Positions 1 to 14,833 of a DNA stretch of 25,000 nucleotides are shown piece after piece. A model generated the notes under the pieces. It ran no database searches, had not been told where the DNA came from, and saw only the letters and a program-made list of their open reading frames with translations. The stretch comes from Halichondria panicea (taxonomy: Eukaryota; Porifera; Demospongiae; Suberitida; Halichondriidae). The first letter of the stretch is position 1. Every line of letters starts with the position of its first letter. Position numbers and translations under genes: made by a program. The stretch spans positions 5,319,702 to 5,344,701 of the forward strand of contig NC_087393.1 in NCBI RefSeq assembly GCF_963675165.1, in the 5' to 3' direction.

Positions 1-134
1 CAAAGGTCCATTTATTGACCATAACAGTAATGGAGGGATTTTCTCAAGCCACACACACACACACACACACACGCACACTAGCTAATGGCGTAGACAACCA
101 CACACACACACACACACCCACCACACCGACTCAC
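1..134. repeat. TMC intron with (CA)n tracts
   Basis: Non-coding sequence after the donor at 134-133. It contains a CA tract at about 50-77 and another at about 100-118. No convincing downstream TMC exon is visible before the window edge. Confidence 0.7.
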
Positions 135-2259
135 TTGTACACTAGTAGTGCGACACTGATAGTGTAGACCACCACAATGAGAAGCATGAAGGCCAGAGGA
201 TAGTTGTACACGAGCACGATGCTATCGCTATAGCGACCGTGAAACAACACAGTATCATTGAACAACCCCTCTCCAAGGAAGAAGTCAATGACATACTGAT
301 ACCATTCTACATGTGGTTGAATATCTGTGGAACAGAGTCTAACCATTCGTGGCATTGAAACATTCGAAGCATTTGTGAAGACACAATCAGTTGGTACGCT
401 TCTACTGGCCGTAAGGACTTCAGGGCTCTCCTGGTAAGCCACACCCACAGCCACACCCCCTATTGTTCTCTCATCGTATAGACAGCTGCGTATACTGAAG
501 GTGTCGTCGTCGGTGGTTATATTGCAGGTGTAACCTAGGCCAGTGGGGAGGTAGAATATGTCATCTGATGATGATGTGTTTGCGGTCAGATTCTCGATGC
601 AGGAGAAGTTTGGGGCAGGGCTGAGGATGGGATCATAGGAACAGGAGAGGGTGGAGGGGATACCGGGAGGTTGAGCAACTGTGTGTGTGGTGTGGGTGTG
701 GAGTGGGTGTGTACATGAAGTGTGGGGAGGTGTGTGTGTGTGTGTGGGGGGGATTGCATAAGTTATACTCACCAGTGATGTATGCAATGTTTGGAGCCAC
801 CACAAACCCAAACCACAGAGCAAAGATAATGATATTCATGACAAACAACCAGCGAAGAAAGATAAAGTACGAGACTACTGCCGTCCCGAAATGACCTTCG
901 ACCTCTTTAATATGTCCCTTCCATAGCTCCCAGGAGCGAATGACTTGCAACCTACTCTTCAATTTGGGCCATTTCTAGGAAAGAAAGAGGAAACACTAAC
1001 TCACACTAAATTAGGCCACTCAAATTAAATGAGGCAATTAAATATGGTCAGGCACACAAACAAAAGGAATGCTGCAGTCATAACTATGAGAGCAGGTGGT
1101 AATGCCGAACACACAATGGCTGATAGTGAAGGCAGTGTTGTATTGTAAAACCAGAGAATTCAACTCACCACATATCTGAAGTCAGCAATAACACTGTGCC
1201 TGACCTCTTTAGGCATTACCATATTTTGCTGGCTATAGGTGTAAAATAGTCACAACGAATGCCTTTTCTCATAAATTATCACCACAGAATTTGCAAATGG
1301 TGATTTCACACTCACTATGTTTTGATGCGGTCTTTGATTCTTCTAGTGGACCTCCGAACATCACCTCTAGCGAAGGCGGCATTGTCATCCTGGAACACCT
1401 CCTCTTCAATATCCTCAATAATGATACTACTGGAAGAGGCGGAGGATCTCTCAGGCCCTGTGAGCGGCATAGAGCTTCTGCGACGGACTTTAATGCCTGA
1501 AAATTAGAAAATCACACACCTAAGAGCATGCAAACTTTTGAACTTTTGCTTTTGTTTTGGAATAGCTACAAACATTTTATCGAAGCAAATAATGGGATTC
1601 TGGGAGCTATTGAATGCATCAATAATATTATTAGTTTGGAAATTGGACAATCTAAACACAAATTGCGGGCTCTCAAACACAGCTGTACAATGACACACGC
1701 CCCCGCTCTCCCTACCAGTGGTGTGAGGTCTCCTGTACTGGACGCTCCTGAACACAGGGTCGTTCCTATCAAACATGACAGTAGCACATCGCTCTGGTTT
1801 GCCTCGTCGAATAGTCGGCCGTGATCGGAGAAGATCAGAGATTTCCCGCGGGTCTATGGTACCAGCATGATTACGAGAGGGGGTGCTCTCCCCCGTGTCC
1901 TTAGCGGTGCGAGTATGAGGGGGGGTGCTCTCCTCCGTGTCCTTAGCGGTGCGAGTATGAGAGGGGGCGCTCTCCCCTGTGTCCATAGGGTCGGTGAGGC
2001 TCACCGTGAACATCATGCTATCTGCAAAGGAAAATAATCAGTCACATTAAAACAGAGCTACAACATAAATCATTAATTCATTCATTGCAAACCGTAGACA
2101 CATCCCAGCCAAAACAAACAAATTCATGCTGCACTCTGTAGCTAGCTAGCTGGTACCATCATCCATGGTCAGTAGCTCTGCATCTGGCTCGCTGATACTT
2201 GGTGCAGCGGATACAAGGATGATCCGCGGAGGCTGTGTGTCCACAGATTCTGAAGACAT
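135..2259 (-). CDS. TMC-family transmembrane channel-like protein, N-terminal part (3' end outside window)
   Basis: TMC proteins are multi-pass membrane proteins; some form mechanosensory channels. Coding exons on the minus strand, in order: 2259-2157, 2021-1716, 1496-1316, 1232-1169, 974-773, 678-135. All junctions are GT..AG and the phases agree, giving 466 aa before the donor at 134-133. The start ATG (2259) opens MSSESVDTQPPR. The first ~230 residues are a polar, Ser/Thr-rich cytoplasmic tail with a 14-aa tandem repeat (HTRTAKDT core). The family signature ELWKGHIKEVEGHFGTAVVS then leads into TM1 (SYFIFLRWLFVMNIIIFALW). A long extracellular loop follows with several N-glycosylation sequons (NFS, NLT, NTS, NIT, NAS, NVS, NDT) and cysteines, then TM2 (FMLLIVVVYTISVALLVYK). 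The remaining membrane helices and the stop must lie left of base 1. Family membership is clear from the GHFG region; the subfamily (TMC7/5-like rather than TMC1/2) is a guess. Confidence 0.86.
1876..1990 (-). repeat. 42-bp coding tandem repeat in TMC exon 2
   Basis: About 2.7 copies of a 42-bp unit (1876-1917, 1918-1959, and partial 1960-1990) encode a 14-residue repeat with core HTRTAKDT followed by ESTP. The period is a multiple of three, so copy-number change keeps the frame. It lies in the N-terminal cytoplasmic tail. Confidence 0.85.
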
Positions 2260-2559
2260 GTCTAGTTTAGCTGATGTTCTGCGACACTAACAACACCTTA
2301 CCATCGTGTGCCTTTTATTGTGGTCAGACAGCATTGACATTGAAATGTAAATGAATATCATTAAAATAACTTAGCAATCACAGTATGAGAAATAATACAC
2401 GCAGTCAATACAACAATGTACATCAAAAAAATAACAGTAAATAACAGTTACATGTTGTGGACAATAATAAAACAATTCTTTCCATTGCTACCCTACAATA
2501 TAATCGTAACTAATTATATGTGTTAGTTTATTGAGCTACTAGCCGGTTAGCTGTGTCCC
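2260..2559. other. Spacer between PKC stop and TMC start
   Basis: This 300-bp gap holds the 3' UTR of the PKC gene and the promoter/5' UTR of the TMC gene, both on the minus strand. The only site I can name in it is the PKC poly(A) signal. No open frame or repeat is evident. No TATA box was recognised for TMC. Confidence 0.6.
2527..2532 (-). terminator. Poly(A) signal of the PKC gene
   Basis: Minus-strand AATAAA (plus TTTATT) lies about 28 nt past the PKC stop codon. This is the canonical hexamer in the expected place; the cleavage site itself cannot be seen. Confidence 0.6.
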
Positions 2560-7014
<4,455 letters not shown>

Positions 7015-7290
7015 CTTGTCTCTGGATGATCTAGTAGCTCCTAAGCTCCTGCTAAACTCTCCTCTTGCTATAATAGTAGACTGTATGTACTAGGTGGCAG
7101 AATTAAACTGATGGGTACGGTGGTATCCTTGATTTAATTTCCGCTAGGGCTGTGTGCAAACAGGACGTTTTTATTAATCTTCATTAATTAATCTTGTCTC
7201 GAGGAAAGGCCGCGACAAATTAGTTTTTGTCAGGCGATCCTTACCATAACAACAAATTGTTGTCATAGTAACCTTACCTACAGCCAAGAC
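7015..7290. promoter_or_regulatory. Bidirectional promoter region, PKC / DRC3
   Basis: The two start codons, on opposite strands, are 276 bp apart, so both promoters and 5' UTRs must fit here unless there are hidden upstream exons. The DRC3-proximal part holds the X-box pair described separately. No TATA box was recognised. Confidence 0.65.
7240..7273 (+). promoter_or_regulatory. Paired X-box (RFX-binding) motifs upstream of DRC3
   Basis: GTTGTCATAGTAAC at 7259-7272 fits the X-box consensus RYYNYY-AT-RRNRAC at every position. CTTACCATAACAAC at 7240-7253 fits with one mismatch (first base). The two lie in a 34-bp imperfect palindrome that ends 18 bp before the DRC3 ATG. X-boxes bind RFX factors, which drive cilium genes, and DRC3 is a ciliary protein, so motif and gene agree. 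Occupancy is inferred. Confidence 0.75.
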
Positions 7291-10044
7291 ATGAGTCGCC
7301 TGTACGACACCATAGAGCCTGATGTCATCAGTGAAGCTCTCATCCACAAGTGTGTGTTGGAGCAAGGCCCTGATGGAGAGGCGGGGAGGATTGCCAAGGA
7401 AGAGGGAATTGACTTCAAGGAGGTCACTCAACTCAGACTGGACTTCCAAAGTAATTATAAAATAACATTTTTCAAGACAAAACAAATAAATGTATGTAGT
7501 GCTAGATCTAAGGGTAAAATGTCCCAAATTCTGAATTCGTCTGAATATTAAAGTACGTAGCTAGCTCTACGGTATGTACGTCTGCTTGAACAAAACATGA
7601 ATTTGATTATCTTACAGATATTCTGCGTATTGAGAACCTGTGGCAGTTCACTTCTCTACGAAAGCTTCAACTGGACAACAACATCATTGAGGATGTGACT
7701 GGCCTAGACAGCCTTGTTCATCTGGAGTGGCTCGACCTTTCCTTCAACAACATAGAAATCATCGGTGGCCTCGACGAGCTGGTCAATCTCAGGGATCTGA
7801 GTCTGGCTCATAACCGCATCACACAACTGGAGAACTTGGACACACTAGTCAACCTTCAGGTCCTCTCACTGGCCAACAATCTACTGGAGGATGTAGACTG
7901 TGTAAGCCATCATTGTATGCATAGATTTGCTCTAGCGTGTACAACAAATGACCCCAGCAGCATACAAAGCTAACATTCTATCAACCTTATACAAGAGAAA
8001 GAAGCTTCCACTCCCATGTTATAATAGCATGTGCGTATGTACAGTGTTAGTTATCTATTTTCCTCGTATACTTAGGTGCGGTATCTGCGTCAGTTTAAAC
8101 GGCTACAGACGCTCTGTATAAAGGGTAATCCAGTTGTTAGTAGTGACAATTTCCACTCATTCACCATCAGCTTTATACCATCTCTGGTCTACCTAGACTT
8201 CAGGATGATCATGGAAGAAGAGGTACGCTGAATTGTAACTACCGTAACAACAGTCTATAGTCCCCTGATTATGAGCATGCATTTATGTATACTGTACATA
8301 CACTGCCCTCCCACACGCACACACACCCACACCACACCCACACCACCCACACACACAGAGGGAGGAGGCAGTACATACCTTCAGAGATGAGCTGAGGGAA
8401 ATAGAACTGACTGAGAGAGAACTGAAGAGGAACGAGGAGAGTCGGAGACTAGCAGAGGAGAAGGCACAACTCTACAAGGTTCGTAACTAACTGCCATAAT
8501 GAGTGAGATTATTCCTGACCACAGTCTGCATATGTGGATGGACTGGAGGATACCACACTGTACCTAAAGATGTTTGAAGAAGATTCTGATTCTGAGCAGA
8601 TCAAACACTTGCCAGAGCTCCCGGAAATGCTACAACAGTGAGTCAAACAACTCTATACAAGTATGTACGGTTGTGATTTTTAACTTAAAACGTTCTATCA
8701 AACAACCTTCTAATGGCTGTTGTATCCATGTTCTAGAGGACTTGTTTTCTGCTTGTACAACTAGCTGTATGCATATGGTGTTGTGATTTTTGCTTGTCAT
8801 CCTATTTGTTTCCCTAGGTATGAGACTGATTTTGTGGCTTGCTGCAACCACCTGGTGAAGGTAGGTCTAGAGGAGAGGGAGAAGCGACTGATTGAAGTGG
8901 AGGACTTCAGGACCACTCATAAGAGGGCAAGTGAGGCCAACCAACAAGCCTCAGTGGAGAGAGTCAAAGCATTTGAACAGCTGAAGGCACAGGTATGACT
9001 ACTGTACACACCACGCTGTAATACACCATTCAATTCGTATTTCCTGTGTAGACATTTCTAAACAGTAATAATTATTGTTTAGTAGCTATTTCTCTTTACT
9101 TTAGTTGTTGCCTCAGTTGGTGCCTGGTGGCAGAGGGAAGAGTGCACTGAAGGAGCTTGAGACTGCTATTGAGAGCCTGGACCATGACCTCATGAGACTG
9201 GAGATGCAACTAGTAGAACAGTTAGACGTAAGTGGCCTCTGTAATTTTAGAGTCACTAGAGTCGTGGCTGTTTTAATAGAATTCCGATTTATCGTACACG
9301 CTACTAAACTATAGTGTACTGTACACACAGGACCTGATTAAAGATTTTGAGCTCAAATATTCCAACGATATTGTGGGACCTTTCAAGGAACAAGTTCAAT
9401 CGCAGTATCCTCACTTACAATCATTATGTCCTTACATGCAACAGAATGACATTGTATTTAGAGACTGATTCTAGAGTATTTGAGATTGCCTTAACATTGT
9501 GTGTCCTATAGTATGACACAGCTGAGAGATCTGGAGAACAACCATCACGAGAAGGTGACTGAGATAGGAACGACAATGCTCGAGAAATTTGTCAAGAACC
9601 AGCTCGATGAAGAGCCACACGAGGACCTCAGAGTGGTGAGTGACTGACTGTAGTCAGCATGTGTGCCTATTGTAACTAGAACACACATTAATTACATGTC
9701 CCCTTTATCATTCAATTAAATAATTATGTTTGAAAAGCCCTATTGTTTATTGCATTCAACAACTGGTACCTCCCTCCCTCCCCTTCCTCCAGTTGTTTAT
9801 GGACAAGGACACTCTAGTGAGTGCTCTGAACAATGCTCACGATACACACATGCTCATCATTGATGGACGAGAGGATGCTATTGCACAGCAAATGTCCCGA
9901 GACATGACATCACTCACACAAGATATTCAAGATGGAGAGATCAAAAGAAATAGACAAAAAGTGGTGGAAATTGAACGTTACATTGATAGTCAGAGAGAGG
10001 AAATTGAAGCATTAGAAATGTCTACTCCTACTAATCCATCATAG
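7291..10044 (+). CDS. DRC3: Dynein regulatory complex subunit 3 (LRRC48), complete
   Basis: Component of the nexin-dynein regulatory complex of motile axonemes, which links outer doublets and tunes dynein activity. Exons: 7291-7450, 7618-7901, 8076-8222, 8359-8478, 8525-8637, 8818-8992, 9105-9227, 9331-9404, 9512-9635, 9793-10044. Phases agree throughout; the product is 523 aa, the length of the human protein. The start context fits the conserved opening MSRLYDTIEPDVISEALI. Residues ~50-200 are leucine-rich repeats of the LQLDNNIIEDVTGL / LEWLDLSFNNIEIIGGL type, closed by a cap ending near YLDFRMIMEEE. The rest is charged coiled coil with family landmarks MRLEMQLVEQLD, RDLENNHHEKVTEIG and FMDKDTLVSALNNAHDTHML. 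The gene is ciliary, with X-boxes upstream, and converges on the NEURL2-like gene downstream. Nothing is broken or missing. Confidence 0.95.
8300..8358 (+). repeat. CA-rich tract ending at DRC3 exon 4 acceptor
   Basis: CACACC/CACACA repeats run up to the acceptor CAG at 8356-8358, directly before exon 8359-8478. Confidence 0.8.
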
Positions 10045-10046
10045 AA

Positions 10047-10062
10047 TTTATTTGCGTTTATT
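10047..10062 (-). terminator. Two overlapping-end poly(A) signals of the NEURL2-like gene
   Basis: Plus TTTATT at 10047-10052 and 10057-10062 reads AATAAA on the minus strand, about 80-95 nt past the NEURL2-like stop. Use of either would end the transcript inside or next to the last DRC3 codons. Confidence 0.5.
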
Positions 10063-10100
10063 TGCACATTACATTCTTCACATTATTTCAGTAGTTGTAT

Positions 10101-10106
10101 AATAAA
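10101..10106 (+). terminator. Poly(A) signal of DRC3
   Basis: AATAAA 57 nt past the DRC3 stop. Cleavage 10-30 nt further would put the DRC3 3' end close to, or inside, the NEURL2-like 3' UTR. Confidence 0.65.
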
Positions 10107-10142
10107 TCAGTGAGACATTTGAACACAAAATAATTTAAATTG

Positions 10143-11249
10143 CTATTTGTCAATGGACTGTACTAATCTCTCTATGAGTCTTAATGGTAGTGGAAGTTCT
10201 TTGGCATCTTGTTTTGATTTCAACCAGCTGGCTAATAGTTCTACACATCGATCCTGGAGGTTTAGGTCCACTCTCATAGCTGTGTGTGAGTGTGTAGGTG
10301 TGAGTGGGTGTGTACACTGTGTGGGTGTGTACACTACATACGTAGCCCAAACGTTTCCCCTAAGCACACCATATTGTAGCACTACCAAACAGCTACTAAA
10401 TAGAATTGAAATTGGACGTTCCCAACACAAGTTATGGACAATCAAAGTTACGCAACACTAGAGCTGCCATATATATATACCAGTACACACACAACATGAC
10501 ACACACTACCCCCATACATGTAACTACATACCCGCTCTTGTAATCCGTGTAGCCTTGCAATTAGCGTAATGGTCCACCACTGCGTACACATCGTGAGCCT
10601 TGAGGTACACATTTTCAGCTGCAACACCATGTGACTTCCCATCCACAAGGAAGCTCAGAGCTCCATCATAAGACAAACGAAATCCCAATCGACTACCAAC
10701 AGTTAAATCATCTAAATTCACAGTACTATATTGTTTCTCAGTCTCATCAACATTGGGTCCGCCCATAGACAGTCCACCCGATAATCGATTGTGAATTTTA
10801 GTAGAGCTCCACACAACATGTTCGGGGCCTTCAGGTGAGTAGCGAGGTACACTGATCTTACTGTCAGCTTTACAGCGCATCACTCCAAGCTTCATAGTCC
10901 CCGACCATCCAGTGCCGTATGATATGATCTCAACTTCAAACTCTGCCGTACCCCTCAGTGGAATAGCACCATAGCAGACACCGTGGGCGTACTGTGAGGC
11001 TGGGTCACTCTTAGTGGCACTCAGTCTGTCATCAGAGATGATCATTTGTTTCGAGTGGCTGATTTCATGATAGCCAAACTGTACTGTCTCAGGTAGGATG
11101 AAAGATGCTCTCCCTGGGGCGACATAGCTTGCCTCTGCTGTACTAGCACTGTCTGTGAGTGGATTTAATTGATGAGTAAAGTCTTTAGTAGTGTCCTGAT
11201 GGTTTGGATGGCTAGTAGTTGACTCTGTCTCGGGTCTAGAATCCTCCAT
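10143..11249 (-). CDS. NEURL2: NEURL2/Ozz-like adaptor: NHR domain plus SOCS box, complete
   Basis: Likely substrate-recognition subunit of a Cullin-5/Elongin B-C ubiquitin ligase. Two coding exons, 11249-10532 and 10279-10143 (phase 1 junction), give 284 aa; human NEURL2 has 285. A Ser/Thr-rich N-tail (~1-45) precedes one Neuralized homology repeat (~47-238) with landmarks ASFILPETVQFG, SQYAHGVCYGAIPLRGTAEF, WSGTMKLGVMRC, VGSRLGFRLSYDGALSFLVDG and VYAVVDHYANC. The second exon encodes a SOCS box: a BC-box-like segment NLQDRCVELLASWL (L-x3-C-x3-L) and a Cul5-box-like ELPLPLRLIERL. NHR plus C-terminal SOCS box at this length is the Ozz architecture; other Neuralized proteins carry RING or several NHRs. 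The match to NEURL2 rests on domain order and size, so strict orthology is inference. Divergent from IFT56 and convergent with DRC3. Confidence 0.85.
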
Positions 11250-11472
11250 ACTTGTCTACTTATCACTTCTTTTGATTAAATTGGGAGTTTTCCACATTGA
11301 TATTTCTGAGGCCTTTTGCAGTAACGATTAATTAGAAGAAGTTGAGAAAAGAAGGCGTGGCTGGAGCTGCAAAAAGTGGTGTTTCAGGTGTTTGTCTCTG
11401 TGTGCTTGGATACCTTACCCTTGCCCTTGATTGAAGCTAAAGGTGTGGACATCATCCCCGCTATACTAATCA
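11250..11472. promoter_or_regulatory. Bidirectional promoter region, NEURL2-like / IFT56
   Basis: The start codons are 223 bp apart on opposite strands. I searched it by eye for an X-box and found no full match; the nearest is a one-mismatch candidate in IFT56 intron 2 (11705-11718). Confidence 0.6.
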
Positions 11473-14400
11473 ATGGTGAGCCCGCTAAGTTAGTTGCTCT
11501 ACTAGCAGTCACCCTGTACACAGATTCTGTCCCGCTCTAAACCTGCCTCTGGACAAGGAGGGGCGGCGGGTACTGCTGCACAAGCTGCCAAGGAAAAGAA
11601 AAAGAAGAAGCTCCCTAAACTAGATGATTTTGTGAAGAATAGAGACTATGCTGGAGCCATTACGCTGCTCGAGGTAAGCTAGCTGTTGCTACCAGCCAGC
11701 CTCTGTTGCTATGGTACCACCCACGCATTTAATTAAGTACCTTACAATGTCATGTGTTGATTTTACAGTGTTTCTCCCATTGTAGTTTATTCGGAGCACT
11801 GGTAAATCTGGTGAGGACAGTGACCAGTGGATGGCCTACTGCTCCTTCCACAGTGGAGATTACCAGAGAGCTAAAGAGGTACCCAACACATGTACACTGT
11901 ACACAAATTACGCTAACCAGATTGTAGTGACTGCCCTGCCCATAACTTGAGTAAAGATTGTCAAATTCACAATTAAATTGTGCATTTAGTAGCTCTTTGA
12001 TAGAGCTACAAGATGGTGTATTTAGATCAATTATTTCTTTCAGGCCCAAATCTTCCATTTTTGAAGAGAAAGCATGAGCTATAGCCCTTGTGTTTTTGCC
12101 TGCTTTTGTGATGTAACTTTGCTCCATATACCTACGCTCATGCAGGAGTATGAGAAACTAACTCGATCAGAGGGCTGTAATCCAGACACTTGGTGCAACC
12201 TTGCCTGCTGCCTGTTCATGCTCGGCATGTACAGCAATGCTGACAGTGCCTCCTCAAGAGGTGAGTTAGTTCTCTGCTCTCTCTCTCTCACTCTGCACAC
12301 ACTGTCTGTGCTATCTCCACAGGATCCAAGGGACGACTGCAGAACAGACTACAGTTCCACCTCTCACACAAGGTAATATTGTGTTATCATATTGACTCAA
12401 GATCACCACCCCTATGCTCTAGTTTGGAGATGAGAAGCGGTTGATGAGTCACCATCAGGAGCTAAAGAATATGATAGAGGACCAACTCTCCCTGGCTGCC
12501 ATTCACTACCTCAGGACACACTATCAAGAGGCCATTGACATCTACAAGAAAATACTCTTAGACAATAGGTATCTACAGACAGTACAGATTGACCTATAAT
12601 ACAGCTTTGTATGTGTGTACATTATGGTTACTCAGGCTGGTGGTTTCAAAATTCATTTTTATCCCTATGCAGAGAAATGCTGGCACTCAATGTGTATCTG
12701 GCCATGTGCTACCACAAGCTGGATTACTACGATGTGTCTCAGGAGGTGCTGGCTGGTTATGTTCAGCAGCACCCCGACAGTGTGGTGGCCATCAACCTCA
12801 AGGCATGCAACTTCTTCAAACTATACAACGGCAAAGCTGCTGAAGTGAGTATAGAACAAGTACACATATCTCGTAAACTTGTACTCAATTTACCAGTATT
12901 CTCTGGTATAACTATTTCAACACCACCATTAATCGATCCCACCTTGTGCCCTATGTAATGCAGGCTGAGTTGAAGGTACTCATGGATATGGCATCCACCT
13001 CTCTCACGTTTGCCAAGGACCTTCTCCGACATAATCTAGTGATCTTCCGAGGAGGGGAGGGGGCTCTTCAGGTACTCCCTCAGCTGCTTGGGGTCATTCC
13101 TGAGGCGCGTCTCAACCTGGCCATCTACCACCTCAAGCAAGGTATGGGACTAGCTATGTATCACATGTATACAAGTTTGTACACTGTGTAGTCATTAGTA
13201 TAACATCATCTGTAATGCTATACTTATCCATAATTTTGCAACAGTTCTAACTATCATGTACAATGCTCTTGCTTAGCTATACATACGTGTATCCACAATC
13301 TTAGTATCCATAGCATTTCTCTGCTCTGTATCACCCCCCCTTGCTCACCCCCCCCCCCCCCCCCGCCCCACTCCAGATAATGTGGAAGATGCATATGCTC
13401 TAATTAAGGACCTTGAACCTAGTAGCCCTCACGAGTACATTCTCAAGGCAGTTGCCAACACTGTCATTGGTCAGGAGCACGGCACAGTGAGTGGGGCACT
13501 GCACAGTACTGTAATAGTAGACTGTCCTGTAATAGCTGTGAGAATACTAGCCTAGACTGAGGTACATCTGATCATTAGACAAGCATGTATATACGTACGT
13601 AGGGAGAGAAATCTAGCTGATTGGTTGTGAACCTAGGACTTTAGTAAGTACTACGAATATTGTCGTGTATAAGCTCAACTTACTATACAGCATGAGAATA
13701 TCAAGTTGGCTCAGCAGTATTTTCAACTGGTGGGCGGCTCCGGCAGCGAGTGTGGTATGTTACTATGGCAGCCAGAGTAGGTGTGGTTTACAGCTCTCCC
13801 TTCCACACAGACACCATCCCTGGACGACAGTGTATGGCTTCGTGTTTCTTCTTACTCCGACAGTTTGACGATGTGCTCCTCTACCTCAACTCCGTTAAGG
13901 TGACCCCACAACCATACAAACATACTTATTTAATTTACAACTTGACTCCACTATCCTCCTATCATCCTTTATTTCAAATTCAAGTTCATTACATATTACC
14001 TCTCTTTTGTTGCAGGGCTATTTCTTCAATTTGGACTCGTTCAACTTCAACTTTGCTCAGGCCAAGGCTGCCACTGGGAACTATAAAGAGGCTGAGGAGG
14101 TGTTCCTGCTCATTAACTCGGAGGCACTAAAGAACGACTATGTCTACATTGGCTGGCTCGCCAGATGCTGTAAGTACAAAAATACGTTTCCCATCCATTT
14201 GATAAAGTATCGGCATGCTATAATTATCGTTATGAGCTACTGCCATTGCCCCTCTACAGACATCATGAACCGCAAGCCTCAGGCAGCATGGGAACTCTAC
14301 CTCAAGATGGAAACCTCTGCTGATTCTTTCAACCTCCTCCAACTCATTGCCAACGACTGCTACAAGATGGGACAGTTCTATTTTGCGGCCAGGGCATTCG

Positions 14401-14618
14401 ATGTTTTAGAGAGGCTAGACCCCAACCCTGATTATTGGGAGGGGAAGAGGGGTGCGTGTGTGGGGCTACTGCAGCTGGTGATAGCAGGACATGAACCAAA
14501 GGAGAGCTTGAAGGAGATAGTGCAGATCCTCCGCAATACTCCACAGCCTCAGGCCGAACTGATTGTGCTCGCTATTCGGAAGTGGGCCAGAGATAATCGA
14601 GTGCCCATACCAGGCTAG
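11473..14618 (+). CDS. IFT56: Intraflagellar transport protein 56 (TTC26/DYF-13), complete
   Basis: TPR protein of IFT complex B, needed for transport of motility-related cargo into cilia. Exons: 11473-11475 (ATG only), 11524-11673, 11786-11878, 12146-12260, 12323-12372, 12423-12568, 12673-12844, 12964-13141, 13377-13486, 13691-13754, 13811-13899, 14016-14169, 14260-14618; phases agree. The product is 560 aa (human TTC26 is 554). The first coding exon ends right after ATG (ATG|GTGAGC); the next exon opens ILSRSKPA, matching the family start MMLSRAKP. A lysine-rich stretch ([14 protein letters not shown]) is followed by TPR helices to the end. Highly conserved blocks include [64 protein letters not shown] and [17 protein letters not shown]; the C-terminus is [12 protein letters not shown]. 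The acceptor of exon 13377 lies behind a long C-run. Converges on the sialidase gene. Confidence 0.95.
13348..13368 (+). repeat. Poly-C tract before IFT56 exon 9 acceptor
   Basis: A C-run broken by one G, preceded by a shorter C-run at 13333-13340, ends 7 nt before the acceptor AG (13375-13376). It serves as the polypyrimidine tract of this intron. Confidence 0.8.
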
Positions 14619-14725
14619 GATAATAACTGTGAACTCTGTGAGACAGTGTGTATCACACTGGATGACCTTATATCACTATAGATAGGACGTACTTTACATC
14701 ATGTTCAATCTTTTCACTTTCACTC

Positions 14726-14731
14726 TTTATT
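14726..14731 (-). terminator. Poly(A) signal of the sialidase-like gene
   Basis: Plus TTTATT, AATAAA on the minus strand, about 103 nt past the sialidase stop. It lies inside the predicted IFT56 3' UTR. Confidence 0.55.
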
Positions 14732-14810
14732 GTAAAAACATTATGCACACTAAACAACCGTTTTTTTGAGTCAAAATCAACGTTAACACACTAGAGAGTT
14801 GCATGCAACA

Positions 14811-14816
14811 AATAAA
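14811..14816 (+). terminator. Poly(A) signal of IFT56
   Basis: AATAAA 192 nt past the IFT56 stop. It lies inside the predicted sialidase 3' UTR, so the two convergent transcripts should overlap by roughly 100 nt. Confidence 0.55.
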
Positions 14817-14833
14817 ATAATAGTAAAGCACTG

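Noticed and set aside
1504-1715. Extension of TMC exon 2 reading frame through 1715-1504
   Set aside because: It reads through an intron: the donor at 1715-1714 and acceptor at 1498-1497 restore the phase exactly, and the extra sequence is AT-rich.
11750-12127. 125-codon minus-strand frame opposite IFT56
   Set aside because: It spans IFT56 exon 3 and an intron in antisense, with no domain or splice logic. The intron part (CCATAACTTGAGT near 11940) may be a distant relative of the foldback repeat, but the match is too short to claim.
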